48,713 bases of DNA from Triparma columacea (GCA_030267965.1 BRYA01000052.1:1-48713); one strand, 5' to 3'; positions 22,057 to 32,519 are shown, numbered from the stretch's first letter. A program made the numbers and translations. Notes: generated from the sequence alone by a model not told the origin.

Positions 22057-22599
22057 TCAAGTGAAGTCCATAAGTACTTCCGCAGCGACCTTCATTATAT
22101 GTTCCTGATTGATAACAACCGTCCTCCCATCCCCCTCCTCATCTCCCCCCTCCTCCATCTCCGCTTCTAACGCCGCTCTTTTAACAAGCTCCCTTACAAT
22201 GTCACCCATTAATACACCGGCGAGGGAAGCACCATCCTCAGTAATAGGGTAACCAACGTCTTCTGAAACTGCATCTAAAACGGGACCACCGGAAGAAGAG
22301 GGGGGGGGGAGGAGGAAACTTAAAACGGGGTCGGATGATGCACTCAGCATGTACTTACTAAGGAGAGCGTATGCTAGGGATGGGGGTATAGACGGTGGTG
22401 GTTGTGAATTATCTTCCTCTCTGTTTAATGTGGTTGTGGGGGTTGTTGGGGCACGGGGGGGAGGGGGGAGGGGGGATTTTACGTAAGATTGTTGTAGAGG
22501 GGGTAAGGGAGCGGGGGAGAGGGGGGAGGAGGAGGAGGAGGAGGTGCTAGGGGAGGTGGAGGATACTGAGGAGGTCGGGGAGGGAGGTTGGAACGGCAT
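22057..22599 (-). CDS. CENP-X/MHF2-like histone-fold protein (180 aa)
   Basis: ATG at 22599-22597. The first ~75 residues are Ser/Pro-rich. The C-terminal ~105 residues have a CENP-X-like order: helix LAYALLSKYML, then ITEDGASLAGVLMGDIVRELVKR, then a second helix, ending VVINQEHIMKVAAEVLMDF. That ending parallels the (V/I)xxxHLEKxLPQLLLDF end of CENP-X. Proteins of this family pair with CENP-S, bind DNA with FANCM and act at kinetochores. An acidic insert (EEGGDEEGDG) interrupts the fold between helices. Assignment is by pattern only. Confidence 0.5.
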   Translation of the reverse strand: MPFQPPSPTSSVSSTSPSTSSSSSSPLSPAPLPPLQQSYVKSPLPPPPRAPTTPTTTLNREEDNSQPPPSIPPSLAYALLSKYMLSASSDPVLSFLLPPPSSSGGPVLDAVSEDVGYPITEDGASLAGVLMGDIVRELVKRAALEAEMEEGGDEEGDGRTVVINQEHIMKVAAEVLMDFT

Positions 22600-22830
22600 G
22601 GTTTTATGGGTGTGGAGGGGGGGGAAGGGGTGTAGGGGGGGGATATGGATGTATGAGGTGGTGTTGGTGTGTATGTGTGTGTATATGTAGGTTAGAAGGT
22701 ATAAAATGAATAAATTGAGAAGGTTAGAGGACAGGGGATTGCTCGGAGGGAGATCTGGCTGGAGAGATTGTTATTATTATCTGAAAACATTTAAAACTTT
22801 GAAATTCAAAACATACATTTTAGCAACACG

Positions 22831-24240
22831 TTAGCATAATATTCTAACCCCGTCAGTAAAAAACTTAGCACCTCCCCCTACACAACTGACATCAAAGGCG
22901 AATAGAATGTCTTCACTTTGTACCTCCACAGTGCAACATTCACCTTCTCCTTCTTTGCTCTCATACTCACACTCCGGGTTCGCTGGGTCTGCGAGCTTCT
23001 TGAAGGATGGGTTAGAATAAACAATCGCCTCGAACTTTTGCGCCGAGCCTAGCCTGGCCTTGTTCTTGTCCGAGTTCATCTCAAAGGCTTCAACGAATCT
23101 GCGAGCTCGCAGTAGCGCAACCTGGTGCTTAACGAATTCGATCGCGTTCTCAAATGAAGAGGGAGTAGGCGGCGGGTTGGGTGTGAGGGTTGCCTCATTG
23201 CTTTTGTTGTCTTCACCCTCGTCCTTCTCGTTCTCGTCAGCAAGTTGAATCTCCTTATGTACCGGCTCAGCCCCCTCCCTTAAACAGAACTTGTCCAGCT
23301 CTCCCATCCTAACCCAGTGTCGTCCGTGGTGTCCCCAAAGTGCCGCAAGTTCAGGGTGTGCCATCTCGGCTACCATCTCAGCAGTCTCGACAACCGTGCA
23401 GGAGGATCTGTTGAAGAAGAGGTTACCGTCAGCTACGAATACCATGCCGTTCTTGACAGCCTTCAGCTGCTTCCAGCCATCATCGTCCGCTAACTTGAGA
23501 TCACACATCTCCCTCCTCGTTCTCTCCACTCCGAATCCGCAAGGAGCCAGGATAATAATGTCAGCTTCGCTCATCTCATAAACCCCCTTAAGCACAGGAG
23601 AGTGACCTCCGATTTCCCCGTTAATCATATCGCATCCTGCGATCTCCACGAGCTCAGTAATCCAATACCCTGATCCCATTAGAGGTGACAGCCACTCTAC
23701 GTGCATGACCTTTAGCGGAGGAGGAGGTGGTGAGGTAAGAGATCGTACGACTGAGGATACATGATCCAGACGGTGACGTAGAGAAGATACAAGCCGCTGA
23801 CCACGTTCAGGTACACCTAGTGCAGACGCTATTGTTTGAATGTCAGAGAGAACATCCGACAATGTAACTGGCATAATAGTCACCATTTTAACACTCGGGT
23901 TTACTAACATCTCAGAATCTACATCCTCAGGTGTTACAGCACAAACACGACACTGCCTTTGTGTTATGATAACAGTCGGTGAAAGAGAGCGTACGAGGGG
24001 ACTGTTTATCTTGTAAATCGGACCACCTGTTGTTGATTGCGCTCGGACTGCATCGTCGATATCAGAGGATGGTAAGTTTGGGTCTACCTTTGGAGCGGTT
24101 GTAGAGGGGAGGGATGTTATTAGAGGAGGATCATCACAACCGTGGGATCGACCTACGAGGAAATGAGAACAACCAAGACGTGATACTATCTCGGTTGAAG
24201 CTGAGAGGAGGGAAAGGACACGGGGAGTAGGATTGGACAT
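22831..24240 (-). CDS. BtuF-like periplasmic-binding-protein domain fused to an NTF2-like domain (469 aa)
   Basis: ATG at 24240-24238. Residues 1-300 resemble the Fe/B12 (cobalamin) periplasmic-binding family: RVLSLLSASTEIVSRLGC at the start, the SHGCDDPP loop, then SPTVIITQRQCRVCAV, LGSGYW-like and GVERT elements. There is no signal peptide, unlike bacterial BtuF. A charged linker (about 310-345) leads to a C-terminal ~115-residue alpha+beta region starting IEFVKHQVALLRARRFVEAFEMN, like the NTF2/SnoaL fold. A corrinoid or tetrapyrrole binding role in the cytosol is inference. A bacterial origin is plausible. It is transcribed divergently from PET117. Confidence 0.65.
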   Translation of the reverse strand: MSNPTPRVLSLLSASTEIVSRLGCSHFLVGRSHGCDDPPLITSLPSTTAPKVDPNLPSSDIDDAVRAQSTTGGPIYKINSPLVRSLSPTVIITQRQCRVCAVTPEDVDSEMLVNPSVKMVTIMPVTLSDVLSDIQTIASALGVPERGQRLVSSLRHRLDHVSSVVRSLTSPPPPPLKVMHVEWLSPLMGSGYWITELVEIAGCDMINGEIGGHSPVLKGVYEMSEADIIILAPCGFGVERTRREMCDLKLADDDGWKQLKAVKNGMVFVADGNLFFNRSSCTVVETAEMVAEMAHPELAALWGHHGRHWVRMGELDKFCLREGAEPVHKEIQLADENEKDEGEDNKSNEATLTPNPPPTPSSFENAIEFVKHQVALLRARRFVEAFEMNSDKNKARLGSAQKFEAIVYSNPSFKKLADPANPECEYESKEGEGECCTVEVQSEDILFAFDVSCVGGGAKFFTDGVRILC

Positions 24241-24791
24241 CGGTAGGCTTTTGTGGGGGGATGAAAGAAGGGGGTGGAAAAGGAGTAGCGAGTCGGGTTT
24301 TGGAGAAAGTTATACTGGAGGCGGTTGGAGTGGTGAGAGGCGGTTCAAGATGGAGTTTGCGTTACGATAAAAGTGGTGAATTTCGTCACAAATGTGTATT
24401 TCAGCGTACCCAAGATTGTGGATTGAAAAGAAGGAATTGAAAGGAGAAGAGGAAAGAAGGACACTTTTGGGGAAGCTTTCTGTCACTTATATATACATAT
24501 ACGCACTTATACGCACTTCTACACACTTATAAACACTTATTGACACTCTTGCACATTCTATTTGTACAATATACCGCAATAAACAATTTAGTCCTCAATC
24601 ATTCTCATCGACCTCTCTCCATTCACTCCATTATACTCCCTCCATAACGACATACTCAATAACATTACCTCAATCCATTACAATACGCTCCATTACATCA
24701 CCTTCCTCCCCTCAATTACCTTCTTCTCTTCCATCACAATCCATCACCTCCCTCCAACACACTCCATAAGTACATCTCCCACTCAACCAGA
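24241..24791. other. Divergent intergenic region, simple-sequence rich
   Basis: This lies between the BtuF-like gene (-) and PET117 (+). It contains ACTTATA/ACACTTAT-type runs at 24480-24545 and a G-poor, C/T/A-rich stretch with CCATTACA-type repeats at 24600-24780. It is probably a bidirectional promoter. No other gene is seen. Confidence 0.5.
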
Positions 24792-24977
24792 ATGTCTCAA
24801 AGCAAGCGTATCCTCCCCCTAGCATCATTAACCCTAGTCGGAATAATAACATACACAGCAGTAAACTTTAGCCTATACTCACAAGATAGAGACAAATCGG
24901 AGATGAGGAAAGGAGTTGAGAGAGATAAGGAAAGGCTCAACTTCATGAAAGAGAGGAAGAAAAGAGAAGAAGAATAG
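24792..24977 (+). CDS. PET117: PET117 family cytochrome c oxidase assembly factor (61 aa)
   Basis: A short intact frame with one N-terminal hydrophobic segment (LASLTLVGIITYTAVNFSLY) and a highly charged helix containing the family pattern MRKGVERDKERLNFMKERKKR. Length and layout match PET117, a small inner-mitochondrial-membrane protein for complex IV assembly that tethers the heme A synthase COX15. The ATG at 24792 is the only sensible start. Confidence 0.75.
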   Translation: MSQSKRILPLASLTLVGIITYTAVNFSLYSQDRDKSEMRKGVERDKERLNFMKERKKREEE

Positions 24978-25090
24978 AAGAGAATAGACCTATGAGCTCG
25001 TCAACAACTCAAAACCTACAACTCTTCCTTTCCTTTTATATTCTCCCCCCCCTCCCCTTCCCGCATACCCTCTCCTAGTCTTTAGCTCTC

Positions 25091-26119
25091 CTAGTCCCAG
25101 CTGCTCTCCTCGTCCCCCTCCTCAAACTCCACCTGTTTATCCCACACAAACCCCTCATCCCCTTTCTTAACCCTATTGCTCTCAAAGTGCACGTCCATTT
25201 CGCTCTTAACCTTATCAAGTTGCTCATCCGTCACCTTATTAAGGTCCCCGTACGCCGCCAATGACTTCACCAAAGTAGGGTCGGCCGAAGGTAGGGATGA
25301 CATGTCAGCCCTAACCACACTGCGGACCTTGCCTTCCTCAGCCCCTTCCACGTTAGTCTTCGTAACCGCCGTACCCTTCTCCTGAGGCTGGGCGATCTGA
25401 TCCTTGCCCCCACCCCCACCCCCTCCCGGAACACCACCAACCGAACCCTGCGAGCTGTCCTCCTCGAAGCTGTCATCCTCACTCCCATACTCGTCTGTAG
25501 ATTCCCCGCTTTCAAAGTAGTCCACCATCTTATTATCCTTCTTCCCCTCCCCTCCCTCCTTCCCCCCGGTAACCGTAGTACCCCCAACCCCTGGGACTTT
25601 GGCTTTGTAAGAGTAACCTTGGAGACCGATTTTATCACCAGAGCGAGTGGCTAAAAGTGCCTTACCAAGTGGACCCTTACCCATCCTACGACCGACCCCC
25701 ACACTAGCTTCTGATTTAGTATCACTCAAACCTACCACCTCCTCCTTCTGTTTCACCTCCTCCTTCTTCTGTTTCGTCTTCGCTTCCTCCTCCTCCTTCT
25801 CTTTCTTCATCTTCTCCTCTTCAATATCCTTCAGTTTCCCCTTGGCATCAATAATCCCTTTAACCATCCTAACAATAACGTCTCTCCCCACACCTTCAAG
25901 GTATTCTTTATACCTCTTCATAATCACGTCTGTAATCCTACCCGCCTCACCCGCATCCTTTATTGAGTATGATGACTCGAGTGATTTAAGCTCGATTACA
26001 CGATGACAAACACCTTTGTTAACCCCGTGGGGGGGAGAAGATGGGGGGGAGTACTCAACGTGGATTGAAGGGGGGAGGAAGGTACAACCTACCTTCGTTA
26101 CTATTAATGTTGATGACAT
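25091..26119 (-). CDS. CEP19: CEP19-like centrosomal protein (342 aa)
   Basis: ATG at 26119-26117. The N-terminus VTKVGCTFLPPSIHVEY and the YKEYLEGVGRDVIVRMVKGI segment match the N-terminal half of CEP19. The C-terminus DLNKVTDEQLDKVKSEM and then KKGDEGFVWDKQVEFEEG followed by SSWD matches its conserved end. Between them is a lineage-specific insert of about 170 residues (Lys/Glu coiled coil, then a Gly/Ser/Asp-rich part), roughly doubling the usual ~165-aa length. CEP19 sits on the mother centriole and recruits RABL2 for IFT entry into cilia, so this supports a flagellated life stage. Confidence 0.8.
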   Translation of the reverse strand: MSSTLIVTKVGCTFLPPSIHVEYSPPSSPPHGVNKGVCHRVIELKSLESSYSIKDAGEAGRITDVIMKRYKEYLEGVGRDVIVRMVKGIIDAKGKLKDIEEEKMKKEKEEEEAKTKQKKEEVKQKEEVVGLSDTKSEASVGVGRRMGKGPLGKALLATRSGDKIGLQGYSYKAKVPGVGGTTVTGGKEGGEGKKDNKMVDYFESGESTDEYGSEDDSFEEDSSQGSVGGVPGGGGGGGKDQIAQPQEKGTAVTKTNVEGAEEGKVRSVVRADMSSLPSADPTLVKSLAAYGDLNKVTDEQLDKVKSEMDVHFESNRVKKGDEGFVWDKQVEFEEGDEESSWD

Positions 26120-26776
26120 GGGGCTTTTTTCAAAGAGGAATCGATGAAGGAGAATTTAGAAAGGGGGGAGGGGATAGGGGAGGTGGGGGGTTTTAAATGG
26201 AAAACGACAGGAGGGAGAGGGACGGAGAAAGGGGGGGAAGGGGGGAGGACGATGGGGGGAGTGTTGAATTGAGAGAACTCCTTTTGTGTTTGAAGGAGAA
26301 CTGGTTTTGGTTTTTGCTTGCTGCTTGCTGATTTTCAGGATGATTTGAAGGCAATAAATTGCTTTGAAATATAGGTAAGAAGGACAACAATGACAATAAT
26401 AACACTTGTTAAGGCTTTCACCAGTTGTCATTTGTCCTATTGTTGATTTTTATCTCCTATTCACGTCCAAGTTCAAGTTATTTCCCCTCTTCAATCGCGG
26501 TGACGGTCTGACTGAGTATTCATTGGGGATTATTCGTCTCATAGACCAGATAATACTACTTTCGGCCGTCAATACTGTAGGAAATCGTTGAGGATTGAAG
26601 CTGTTACCACATCATATCCAAACACATTGTATTTTGAGCTCAAATTTGGTCTCCAAAAACTACATCGCCAAATTCCTAACTTTCAATCTCATCCTCTCCA
26701 TCTAAACATTCACGCCATATCTTAGCTCAAGCGCTGTCTGTACCATTAGTTTCATCCTTCCCAAATCCTTCCCAAA
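26120..26776. promoter_or_regulatory. Upstream region of LRR gene 2
   Basis: Two different homologies meet here. 26365-26606 matches the upstream region of LRR gene 1. About 26608-26776 is nearly identical to 27640-27810 upstream of LRR gene 3, including TTTGGTCTCCAAAAACTACA and the run up to the ATG. I see no gene. A G-rich tract lies at 26155-26260. Confidence 0.65.
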
Positions 26777-27403
26777 ATGCCCAAATCAGCAGTATACTCT
26801 GGCGTAGAGAGCTTCTTGAATGATCGTGAACTCACAGAGGTGACTTTTGCAAAGGGAGTGACGGATATTGGCGATGAAGCCTTCTGGGGATGCTCCTCCC
26901 TCGCAGCCATCACAATCCCTGACGGAGTGACGACGATTGGCGATGTCGCCTTCCATGGTTGCTCCTCCCTCACAGCCATCATCATCCCGGACTCAGTGAC
27001 GTCGATTGGCGAAGGCGCCTTCCACGGATGCTCCTCCCTCACGGCCATCACCATCCCAATTGGAGTGAGGACAATTGGCGATGAAGCCTTCAGGGGATGC
27101 GTAGCCCTGACGAAACTCATTATATCTCCTGCTGTCTCCATCGGTGTAGAGTGCTTCTCAAACTGCACTGCCCTATTCTCTGCCGCTGCCGATCAAAATA
27201 TGTCGACTGTCTTGGACCTCCTAAATTCTAGGTGGCACCGCATACTTGCACGCGTCACTGTTCTGGCTTGCCTCAAGACACTCTTTACGGACCAAAAAAA
27301 GAGGAAGCGACAGGACGGAAGTGAAGCGCTAACACTTGGGGTAACTGCGACACGCAAGAGGCTCCCGAAGGTTATGTGGAGAGTTATTCTGGAATTTCTG
27401 TAA
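26777..27403 (+). CDS. BspA-type leucine-rich-repeat protein 2, short (208 aa)
   Basis: Intronless. It starts MPKSAVYSG, has about four to five 23-residue BspA repeats and carries the shared C-terminal cap (CFSNCTALFSAAADQNMSTV and the end VMWRVILEFL). It lacks the acidic N-terminus of LRR protein 1. It differs from LRR protein 3 mainly by having fewer repeats and a more diverged C-terminal linker (the GTWDH..PSGPDS segment is absent), suggesting loss of repeats after duplication. Confidence 0.88.
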   Translation: MPKSAVYSGVESFLNDRELTEVTFAKGVTDIGDEAFWGCSSLAAITIPDGVTTIGDVAFHGCSSLTAIIIPDSVTSIGEGAFHGCSSLTAITIPIGVRTIGDEAFRGCVALTKLIISPAVSIGVECFSNCTALFSAAADQNMSTVLDLLNSRWHRILARVTVLACLKTLFTDQKKRKRQDGSEALTLGVTATRKRLPKVMWRVILEFL

Positions 27404-27810
27404 CTCTAAGCCAATCTTGAACGGCATGCAGGGGGGTCCCGAATTATTATTTACGAACAACGTTTTCTTTTTCCATTTACGAACAAACGTTTTCTTTTTT
27501 GGAGAAAACTCCAAAAACCTCAACCATTTTGGGGCTTTGAGAAAGATTTGGGCATTATTGGCAAGAAAGCTGTATTACAGGCTGTAGATACTTTTTACGA
27601 CCGTCCAAACTCTTCATGATACCAACAACAATACTACTAACTACATCATATCCCAACACATTGTAGTTTTAGCTTAAATTTGGTCTCCAAAAACTACATC
27701 GCCAAATTCCTAACTTTCAATCTCATCCTCTCCATCTAAACATTCACGCCATACCTTAGCTCAAGCGCTGTCTGTACCATTAGTTTCATCCTTCCCAAAT
27801 CCTTCCCAAA
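27404..27810. promoter_or_regulatory. Upstream region of LRR gene 3
   Basis: The right half (27640-27810) is a near-copy of the promoter of LRR gene 2. The left half has a tandem pair ATTTACGAACAA(A)CGTTTTCTTTTT at 27449-27500 of unknown role. No gene is seen. Confidence 0.6.
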
Positions 27811-28887
27811 ATGCCCAAATCAGCAGTATACTCTGGCACAGAGAGCTTCAGAGGCAATCGTGAACTCACAGGAGTGACTTTTGCACAAGGAGTGACGTCG
27901 ATTGGCGATAAAGCATTCCAAGGATGCTCCTCCCTCACGGCTATTACCATCCCAGATGGAGTGAAAACGATTGGCAGTTATGCCTTCAGAGGATGCACCT
28001 CCCTCACGGCCATCACCATCCCAGACGGAGTGACGAAGATTAGTGCGGGCGCCTTCAGAAATTGCTTCTCACTCACGGCCATCACAATCCCAGACGGGGT
28101 GACGACAATTGGCGTTGGCGCCTTCCAAAGATGCTCCTCCCTCACGGCCATCACCATCCCAGATGGAGTGACGACGATTAGCAGAAGCGCCTTCTACGAC
28201 TGCTCCTCCCTCGTAGCCATCACCATCCGAAAGGGGGTGAGGACAATTTGCGAAAACGCCTTCTCTGGATGCTCCTCCCTCACGGCCATCACAATCACGG
28301 AGGGAGTGACAACGATTTGCGGTAATGCCTTCTACGAATGCTCCTCTCTCACGGCCATCACAATCCCAGACGGAGTAAAGACGATTGGCAATTATGCCTT
28401 CTGCGGATGCTCCTCCCTCGCTGCCATCACAATCCCAGACGGAGTGACGACGATTGACCATTACGCCTTCAGAGGATGCTCCTCTCTCACGGCCATCACA
28501 ATCCCGGACTCAGTGACGACAATTGGCCGTGATGCCTTCCACGGATGCTCCGCCCTGATGAAACTCATTCTATCTCCTGCCGTTTCCATCGGTGTAGACT
28601 GCTTCGCAAACTGCACTGCCCTAATCGCTGCCGCTGCTGATAAAAATATGCCGACTGTCCCGGACCTCCTCCATTACAGGTGGCGCCGCAATGTCGCTGT
28701 GAAGGAACGCGTCACCGCTCTGCTGTGCCTCAAGGGAACCTGGGATCACGTGGAGGATCAACCCAGTGGACCTGATAGTCTGAAGCGGAAGCGACCGGAT
28801 GGAGTTGAAGCCCCCGCGGAAGAGGTAACTTCGGCACGTGAGAGGATGCCGAAAGTTTTGTGGAGAGTAATTCTGGAGTTTCTGTGA
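27811..28887 (+). CDS. BspA-type leucine-rich-repeat protein 3 (358 aa)
   Basis: Intronless, starting MPKSAVYSGTESFRGNREL. About ten BspA repeats of 23 residues follow, including divergent ones (ITIRKGVRTICENAF, ITITEGVTTICGNAF). The C-terminal cap has GTWDHVEDQPSGPDSLKRKR and the end PKVLWRVILEFL, closest to LRR protein 1. Its promoter and first residues, in contrast, are closest to LRR protein 2. No targeting signal is seen. Confidence 0.9.
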   Translation: MPKSAVYSGTESFRGNRELTGVTFAQGVTSIGDKAFQGCSSLTAITIPDGVKTIGSYAFRGCTSLTAITIPDGVTKISAGAFRNCFSLTAITIPDGVTTIGVGAFQRCSSLTAITIPDGVTTISRSAFYDCSSLVAITIRKGVRTICENAFSGCSSLTAITITEGVTTICGNAFYECSSLTAITIPDGVKTIGNYAFCGCSSLAAITIPDGVTTIDHYAFRGCSSLTAITIPDSVTTIGRDAFHGCSALMKLILSPAVSIGVDCFANCTALIAAAADKNMPTVPDLLHYRWRRNVAVKERVTALLCLKGTWDHVEDQPSGPDSLKRKRPDGVEAPAEEVTSARERMPKVLWRVILEFL

Positions 28888-29059
28888 AGTCTTGTTGTTG
28901 TTGTGAATGTGAATTTGTTTCCATTTTTATCTCCACCTCCTTTTTTTTCCACTTCAAGCTTTTGTGGCTTGGCTCACACACAGCCTCCTCGAGTCTACCG
29001 TTAATAAAAAGGCCTAGTAAACCGGGGTGGTTAATCGGGTATTTTGACTCGCCTCGTTG

Positions 29060-31937
29060 ATGGTAAGCTCCCCGATCTCTCTCTTCCCCGTGCTGATGAC
29101 GTCCCGAAGTTGATGCTGGGCTGGTTCAACAAACCTATAACCCCACCCCCCGATAACATGGCCAGCCTTTTCAGGAAAACAGGGCTTGGGACGAACTAGA
29201 TAGAACGAATCGAACCGATGGGGGTGGTTATAATGGCGGTAACCCGGCAGTGGTGCGAACCTCGGTGTCCAGAACTGCCCGATCAACTAGAAACTTTAAA
29301 CCCCCCAACTCCCATCGTTGCACCCTAATCCTTTGTCTCCAAATCCAACCCCCCCCCCCCCTTCTCTTTTCTCACCCTTGTACCCCCCCCCTCCCTCCTC
29401 CTCTCTCTCCCTGTAAGAATAAGTACGAGGTCCTCGGGGTGGTCGGGGAGGGAGCGTACGGGGTGGTGCTGCAGTGCAGGAACAGTGAGAACGGGGAGAC
29501 TGTGGCAATCAAGAAGTTCAAGGAGAATGACGACGACGATATAGGTGAGGGGGGGGGGGGCTAGGAAACGGGGTTACCCGCAACGTTGACCCTCGTTGCG
29601 CTCTAACCAAACCCTGTTCCTCCTCCTCTTCCCTCTTCCCCTTTCTCTCTTTTAGTGCGCAAAACGACCCTCCGGGAAGTGAAGATCCTCCGTCTCCTCA
29701 AGCACGTGTCAATAGTAGCCCTCCTCGAGGCCTTCCGTCGCAAGGGAAGGCTCTATCTGGTGTTTGAGTACGTCCAGCAGAACCTCCTTGAGGTGCTGGA
29801 GGAAAACTCGGCGGGACTAGCACCGGACTTAGTCAGGACGGTGAGGATGGAAGAGGGCCAAATGGGAGGCACCAAAATTTGGCCAGCCTTTCTAATTCTC
29901 ACACACACACACATACACCCCCCCCTCCCCCTCCACCTCCCCCTCAGTACATTTTTCAACTCTGTAATGCCCTCGCCTTCTGCCACAGCAAGGACGTAAT
30001 CCACCGCGATATTAAGCCTGAGAACCTCCTCATCGACCCTACTACCGCCACCCTCAAGCTGTGCGACTTCGGTTTCGCCCGCACCGTGACCTCCTCACGT
30101 CAGGCGTTGACGGACTACGTGGCCACGAGGTGGTACAGGGCCCCGGAGCTCCTGCTGGGGAGCACCAGCTATACGAACAAGGTGGACGTGTGGGCGATAG
30201 GCTGCATCATGGGGGAGCTGTGTGACGGCCAACCGATGTTCCCGGGGGAAAGTGAGATTGACCAGCTTTATATAATTCAGAAGGTACTCGGGCCCATGAC
30301 TAAGGAACAGGTGAGTAAACCCATGGAGCGGAGCGACAGTTTGAGACCCTTTTACTACAATGCAATCCCCAAACACTCCTCACCCCGCCCCCCTACCCTT
30401 GCAGAACAATCTCTTCCTTTGCAACCCCCGTTTCGCAGGTCTCAAGTTCCCCGACATGTCTCGTCCCGACACCCTCCAGAAGAAGTACGTCGGCGTCCTC
30501 TCCAAGCGCGCCCTGAACTTTTGCCGCTCCCTCGTGCAGATGGAGCCGTCTGACAGGATGTCGTGCGCCATGTGCATGGAGCACAACTACTTCGAGGGCC
30601 TGCCTGGGTACAAGAAGGCTTCACACAACAACAAGGCCATGGCGAAGGGGGGGGGGCTACCGCCGAGGGAGGAGATGCAGGTGAGCCGAAATAACACGAG
30701 GTGGTGCCCGCAAGCTCAACGAGTGAGGCAAACCCCCTAACTTCCCACCTAATCCTCACCCCCTCTCGCTTCTAGGGCGCCATGGGAGGCAAAATGCCAA
30801 TGGTGGAAAAGGAGGGGGGTTGGAGGGACGGTGACGGCCCCCACCCTCCCCAGGGCAAGAACGGGGGTAACTTCCGGCGCAATCAGAACCACAATCACGG
30901 GCGGGGCCTGGGATCCAGGGAGAAGACCCCGCCGCTAGCTGCCGCGCAGCCCAAGGTCGTGCCCCCCCTGGGGGGCGGGGGGGGGGATGAGAGCGGGAGG
31001 AAGCTCAGCAGGAAGGAGAAGAAGAGGATGAAGGGTGAACAAAGGGGGAACAGCAGGGGAGACGAACAGGTGAGGACAACCTATACTAAGAATTACCATC
31101 AATTTTGAGGGGTGTCCACTACTGTCAATGCGGCGCCCACACACACTCACCGCCGCCGCCGCCACCACCGCCGCCACCACCCACCCACCCGCCACCTCGC
31201 AGGACTGGGGAGAGGGATGGGGCAACGAAATGGACCGAGGGCCGCTTGGAATGTCTGGGTACGGATTCTCCAACGCCCTCCAGAACTCCAACGTTTCGAA
31301 TTCCAGCAACTACAACTCTTCGTTCAACTACAACGCAAAGAAACCGTCTGCTTCCTCCAACTTTCACAGCAACTTGGGGGGAGGGGGTAGGGGTCAGATG
31401 GTGGAGAACAAGAACAAGAAGAAGAGCAACGCAAAGAGCAAGGAGGAGAAGGAAAAGAGGCTGCGGAAGGAGGAGAGGGAGAGGGAGAGGGAGAGGGAGT
31501 TCCAGGCCCAGATGGAGCTCCAGATGGAGAGGGAGAGGCAGAGGGAGAACGAGATAAGGGCATTCAGGGAATTCAGCACGGGGGTACAACACAAGCTACC
31601 TGACACGATGCAGAATAGAAACAGGAGCAGGGGCAGCATGCAGGGATCCCTCCTGGACGGGTTCAAGATAACACCTAGAGGGCATAGCATGAACCCCAAC
31701 ATGAATGATAGCCATGACAACATGGATTACCACCAGTACTCCCAGCCGTCGGGGAGGTATGGGCAGCCTCTGGAGGCGCTAGACCACGCACCGAGACCGG
31801 ACATGAGGGCAAGAATGAATCCGGGTGGACTTACGCCGCTCGGAAATTCAGCGTTGGCGTCAATGGGACAGGGCGGCATGAACATGGAGAAGAGCAGCAA
31901 GAAGGGGAGGCTAGGCATCGCGGGGAGGCGAATGTAA
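29060..31937 (+). CDS. CDKL-type (CDKL5-like) CMGC protein kinase, 7 exons (660 aa)
   Basis: Exon model: 29060-29062 (the ATG alone), 29418-29544, 29656-29840, 29948-30310, 30405-30680, 30776-31069 and 31203-31937, in frame over 1983 nt. The ATG is followed at once by a GTAAGC donor. The next exon opens [15 protein letters not shown], where family members have an M directly before NK. Kinase landmarks: Gly loop 11-16, Lys33 in VAIKK, catalytic Asp126 in [11 protein letters not shown] at 145-147, TDY activation motif 160-162 and [14 protein letters not shown]. The [24 protein letters not shown] segment is typical of CDKL. A long Gly/Asn-rich tail with a Lys/Arg/Glu helix follows. CDKL kinases regulate cilium length and microtubules. 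The tail partner is unknown. Confidence 0.88.
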
Positions 31938-31998
31938 ATTGTAAATTGGAGTGTCAAAAAGAACAACAGGGTATTTTACGTTTCTCTGGTTTACATCA

Positions 31999-32519
31999 TC
32001 AGTTGAACTTGATCAACTCTAAATCAAACACGAGGTCTGTGTTTGGCGGCACAAGGCCCGGGAAGCCCCTCTCCGCGTAAGCCTTGCTCGCAGGAATGGC
32101 GATCTTAGCACGCTCCCCTATCGACAGGGCCGACACGCCCTCGTCGAGGCCTGGAATTACCTGCTCAGAACACAATTTGAATTTGAAGGGCTTACCGCGG
32201 TCACGTGACTAAGGCAAAGGGGGTCGTGCCGGGGAAGAGGAGGGTTAGTTCTTCCTGGCTCAACGGCAGACCTGACCCTAACGTAATCCCTCCTCTCTCA
32301 TCCTCTCTCCGAGGACAATATTTTCCCACTCCTCAGCACCAAGCCCCAATCCCCCTAGCCCACACACCCCAAACCCCCCCCGCCACACCCCTCACTTACC
32401 GAGTCCCATTGCTTCCCATTCTTCAAAAACGCCGTGTAATGCACCGTCACTGTGTGGCCCTTCCTTGGGTAGTTAACTCCGTCGCCGGCCTTCCAAATTT
32501 CTACTTTCACCTCGTCCAT
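31999..32519 (-). CDS. FKBP12-type peptidyl-prolyl isomerase, 2 exons (109 aa)
   Basis: Exons are 32519-32400 and 32208-31999, with a phase-0 intron (donor GTAAGTGAG, acceptor TTGCCTTAG). The joined protein reads GDGVNYPRKGHTVTVHYTAF, then KQWDS joined to SRDRGKPFKFKL, VIPGLDEGVSALSIGERAKI and LVFDLELIKF. This covers the whole FKBP fold at the normal ~108-residue length without a targeting sequence, so it is probably cytosolic. The FK506-pocket positions (Y of VHYT, F of PFKF, VIPGL, Y of SKAYAERG) are present, with L instead of the usual W after VIPG. The 3' end is only 61 bp from the kinase stop. Confidence 0.92.

Noticed and set aside
29220..29275. Possible tRNA (a GGTTCGCACC B-box-like string on the minus strand)
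   Set aside because: The flanking bases do not form a T stem, and no acceptor or anticodon stem can be built around it.
29014..29286. Minus-strand frame of 90 codons within the first kinase intron
   Set aside because: It has no conserved features and overlaps the kinase start region. The kinase exon model explains the locus.
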